The notes below the pieces were generated by a model. It had not been told where the DNA came from, did not search any database, and saw only the letters and a program-made list of their open reading frames with translations. This document shows, one piece after another, positions 63,239 through 64,000 of a stretch of 64,000 nucleotides of DNA. This DNA comes from Candidatus Brevefilum sp. Lineage in GTDB: Bacteria; Chloroflexota; Anaerolineae; Anaerolineales; Anaerolineaceae. The DNA lies in NCBI GenBank assembly GCA_019428905.1, contig JAHYJN010000006.1, positions 1-64,000 of the forward strand, given 5' to 3'. The position numbers and the translations under genes are program-made. The first letter of the stretch is position 1, and each line of letters opens with the position of its first letter.

Positions 63239-64000
63239 CTTCCAGCATCGCTTCATTTGAAGAAAATTTAAATTCTGGCAGCCCTTTTTCAAGGGCGATT
63301 TTGTTTTCAAGGGCCCATAAAATTTCCAGGTCAGGGAGATCAACCATTCTCTTATCAATTTCTGGCAACCGACCCAAAGCATCCTCAATTTCAGTCTGTG
63401 GTTTGGACATCAGTGTCTCCAAGTAATCCAATATGGCCCTGGCACCCCGTTCAGCATCCTTGCGCGCTAACCCAACAATCCCTTCACTGGCTAAACGCGC
63501 CCACCCACAGACGAAGATGTCATCACAGTTGACACACAGATCGGGGTTGTAAACCTCGTATGAAATGCCGTCAATTGGAAAGCGTGGTTCAGGTGAGGTG
63601 AGGTAATTTCCCTGCGCAACAGGCAGACCTAACCCTGGATCCACTTGCGATCCGATCGAGAAAATAATCGTATCAGCAGACACAGTCTCATATTGCCCCG
63701 TACCGCGTGCAAGGATAAAGCCATCTTTTTGCACCAACTCGTTGATTTCAAACTCAATCGCCCTGACCCGGCCTATCTCATCACCAATCAGCCGGCGGGG
63801 AGACCGCAAAAAACGCATCCGGAAGGTCATTCCGCTAGCACAATCCTGGGATTTTTCCCGGGCCTCCGCTAACATCAAAAAGAAATCAGTTGCATCTTCA
63901 CCCACGCTCTTCAAAGTCGGGGCAGCCTCATCTACGGCTGATTTAATGGCCGTCAGGTCTAGACAGCCAGCCACAGGTTCCAATGTTTGCGTGTCAAACT
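63207..64000 (-). CDS. Ferredoxin/adrenodoxin reductase-like flavoprotein (5' end beyond window)
   Basis: C-terminal 263 or so residues of an FAD/NAD(P)-binding oxidoreductase. FRMRFLRSPRRLIGDEIGRV matches the segment before the flavin-contacting region of FprA-type ferredoxin-NADP reductases. SADTIIFSIGSQVDPGLGLP and DDIFVCGWARLASEGIVGLARKDAERGARAIL (in parts) are the late NAD(P)/FAD contacts, where members read GWxxxGPxGVIGTN. Two Cys (LCVNCDD) may be of note. The frame is open to the window edge, so the gene begins outside; no start is claimed. Its stop overlaps the neighbouring convergent gene. Confidence 0.75.
   Translation of the reverse strand, partial: FDTQTLEPVAGCLDLTAIKSAVDEAAPTLKSVGEDATDFFLMLAEAREKSQDCASGMTFRMRFLRSPRRLIGDEIGRVRAIEFEINELVQKDGFILARGTGQYETVSADTIIFSIGSQVDPGLGLPVAQGNYLTSPEPRFPIDGISYEVYNPDLCVNCDDIFVCGWARLASEGIVGLARKDAERGARAILDYLETLMSKPQTEIEDALGRLPEIDKRMVDLPDLEILWALENKIALEKGLPEFKFSSNEAMLEAIEKESIRKY

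Overview
The window looks like chromosomal DNA of a Chloroflexota bacterium, most likely class Anaerolineae. This is inferred from the mix of gene families: a bacterial Elp3, very long secreted and lipid-anchored proteins with Pro/Thr linkers, many ABC substrate-binding lipoproteins, an FmdB-type zinc ribbon and a guanylate kinase of unusual type. No 16S rRNA or other decisive marker is present. There is no CRISPR array, intact insertion sequence or prophage. One region (about 37.8-44.5 kb) is visibly richer in A+T than its surroundings and ends in a decayed gene.

Layout. 0-2.7 kb: a response regulator (cut by the window edge) and its sensor kinase. 2.9-9.4 kb: RNase HI, an orphan sugar-type binding lipoprotein, a site-2 protease, a secreted HEWVH protein, an FmdB-type protein, guanylate kinase and a rhomboid protease. 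9.6-15.6 kb: a giant alpha-2-macroglobulin-like lipoprotein that lacks the thioester motif. 15.7-18.8 kb: a HAD phosphatase divergent from an overlapping three-gene operon (quinate dehydrogenase-like protein, nucleotidyltransferase, PAP2 phosphatase). 18.8-26.8 kb: Elp3, a second site-2 protease with CBS domains, a Trm9-like methyltransferase, a ZIP metal transporter with operator-like palindromes in its promoter, an RlmI-like methyltransferase and a GH13 amylase.

26.9-34.5 kb: a selenocysteine tRNA gene with its own promoter, then a complete peptide-type ABC importer operon (binding protein, two permeases, two ATPases) ending in a zinc deacylase. 34.6-37.6 kb: two cell-surface proteins, one a metalloprotease. 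37.8-42.2 kb: an A+T-rich operon DUF4956 - VTC polyphosphate polymerase-like - LRR/CotH protein. 42.3-44.5 kb: a possible IS21-type end relic and a glycoside hydrolase family 2 pseudogene. 44.6-49.9 kb: STAS protein, MiaB, endonuclease III, asparaginase, degenerate metallo-beta-lactamase-fold protein, M23 peptidase. 50-54.3 kb: Hsp20, a four-repeat secreted protein, a small acidic protein, two overlapping flavodoxin-fold oxidoreductases, tRNA-Arg(CCT). 54.4-64 kb: LysM/M23 peptidase, Rho, FtsK, ribosomal protein S1 with a long repetitive acidic tail, M19 dipeptidase, a membrane protein and the end of a ferredoxin/adrenodoxin reductase-like gene.

Three themes link the genes. One is tRNA decoding: Elp3, Trm9-like, MiaB, tRNA-Sec and tRNA-Arg. 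The second is uptake and hydrolysis of peptides and acylated amino acids: ABC importer, deacylase, dipeptidase, asparaginase. The third is envelope proteolysis and surface proteins. The best candidates for poorly described systems are the LRR-CotH/VTC/DUF4956 operon, the dehydrogenase-like/nucleotidyltransferase/PAP2 operon, and the Elp3 plus Trm9-like pair.
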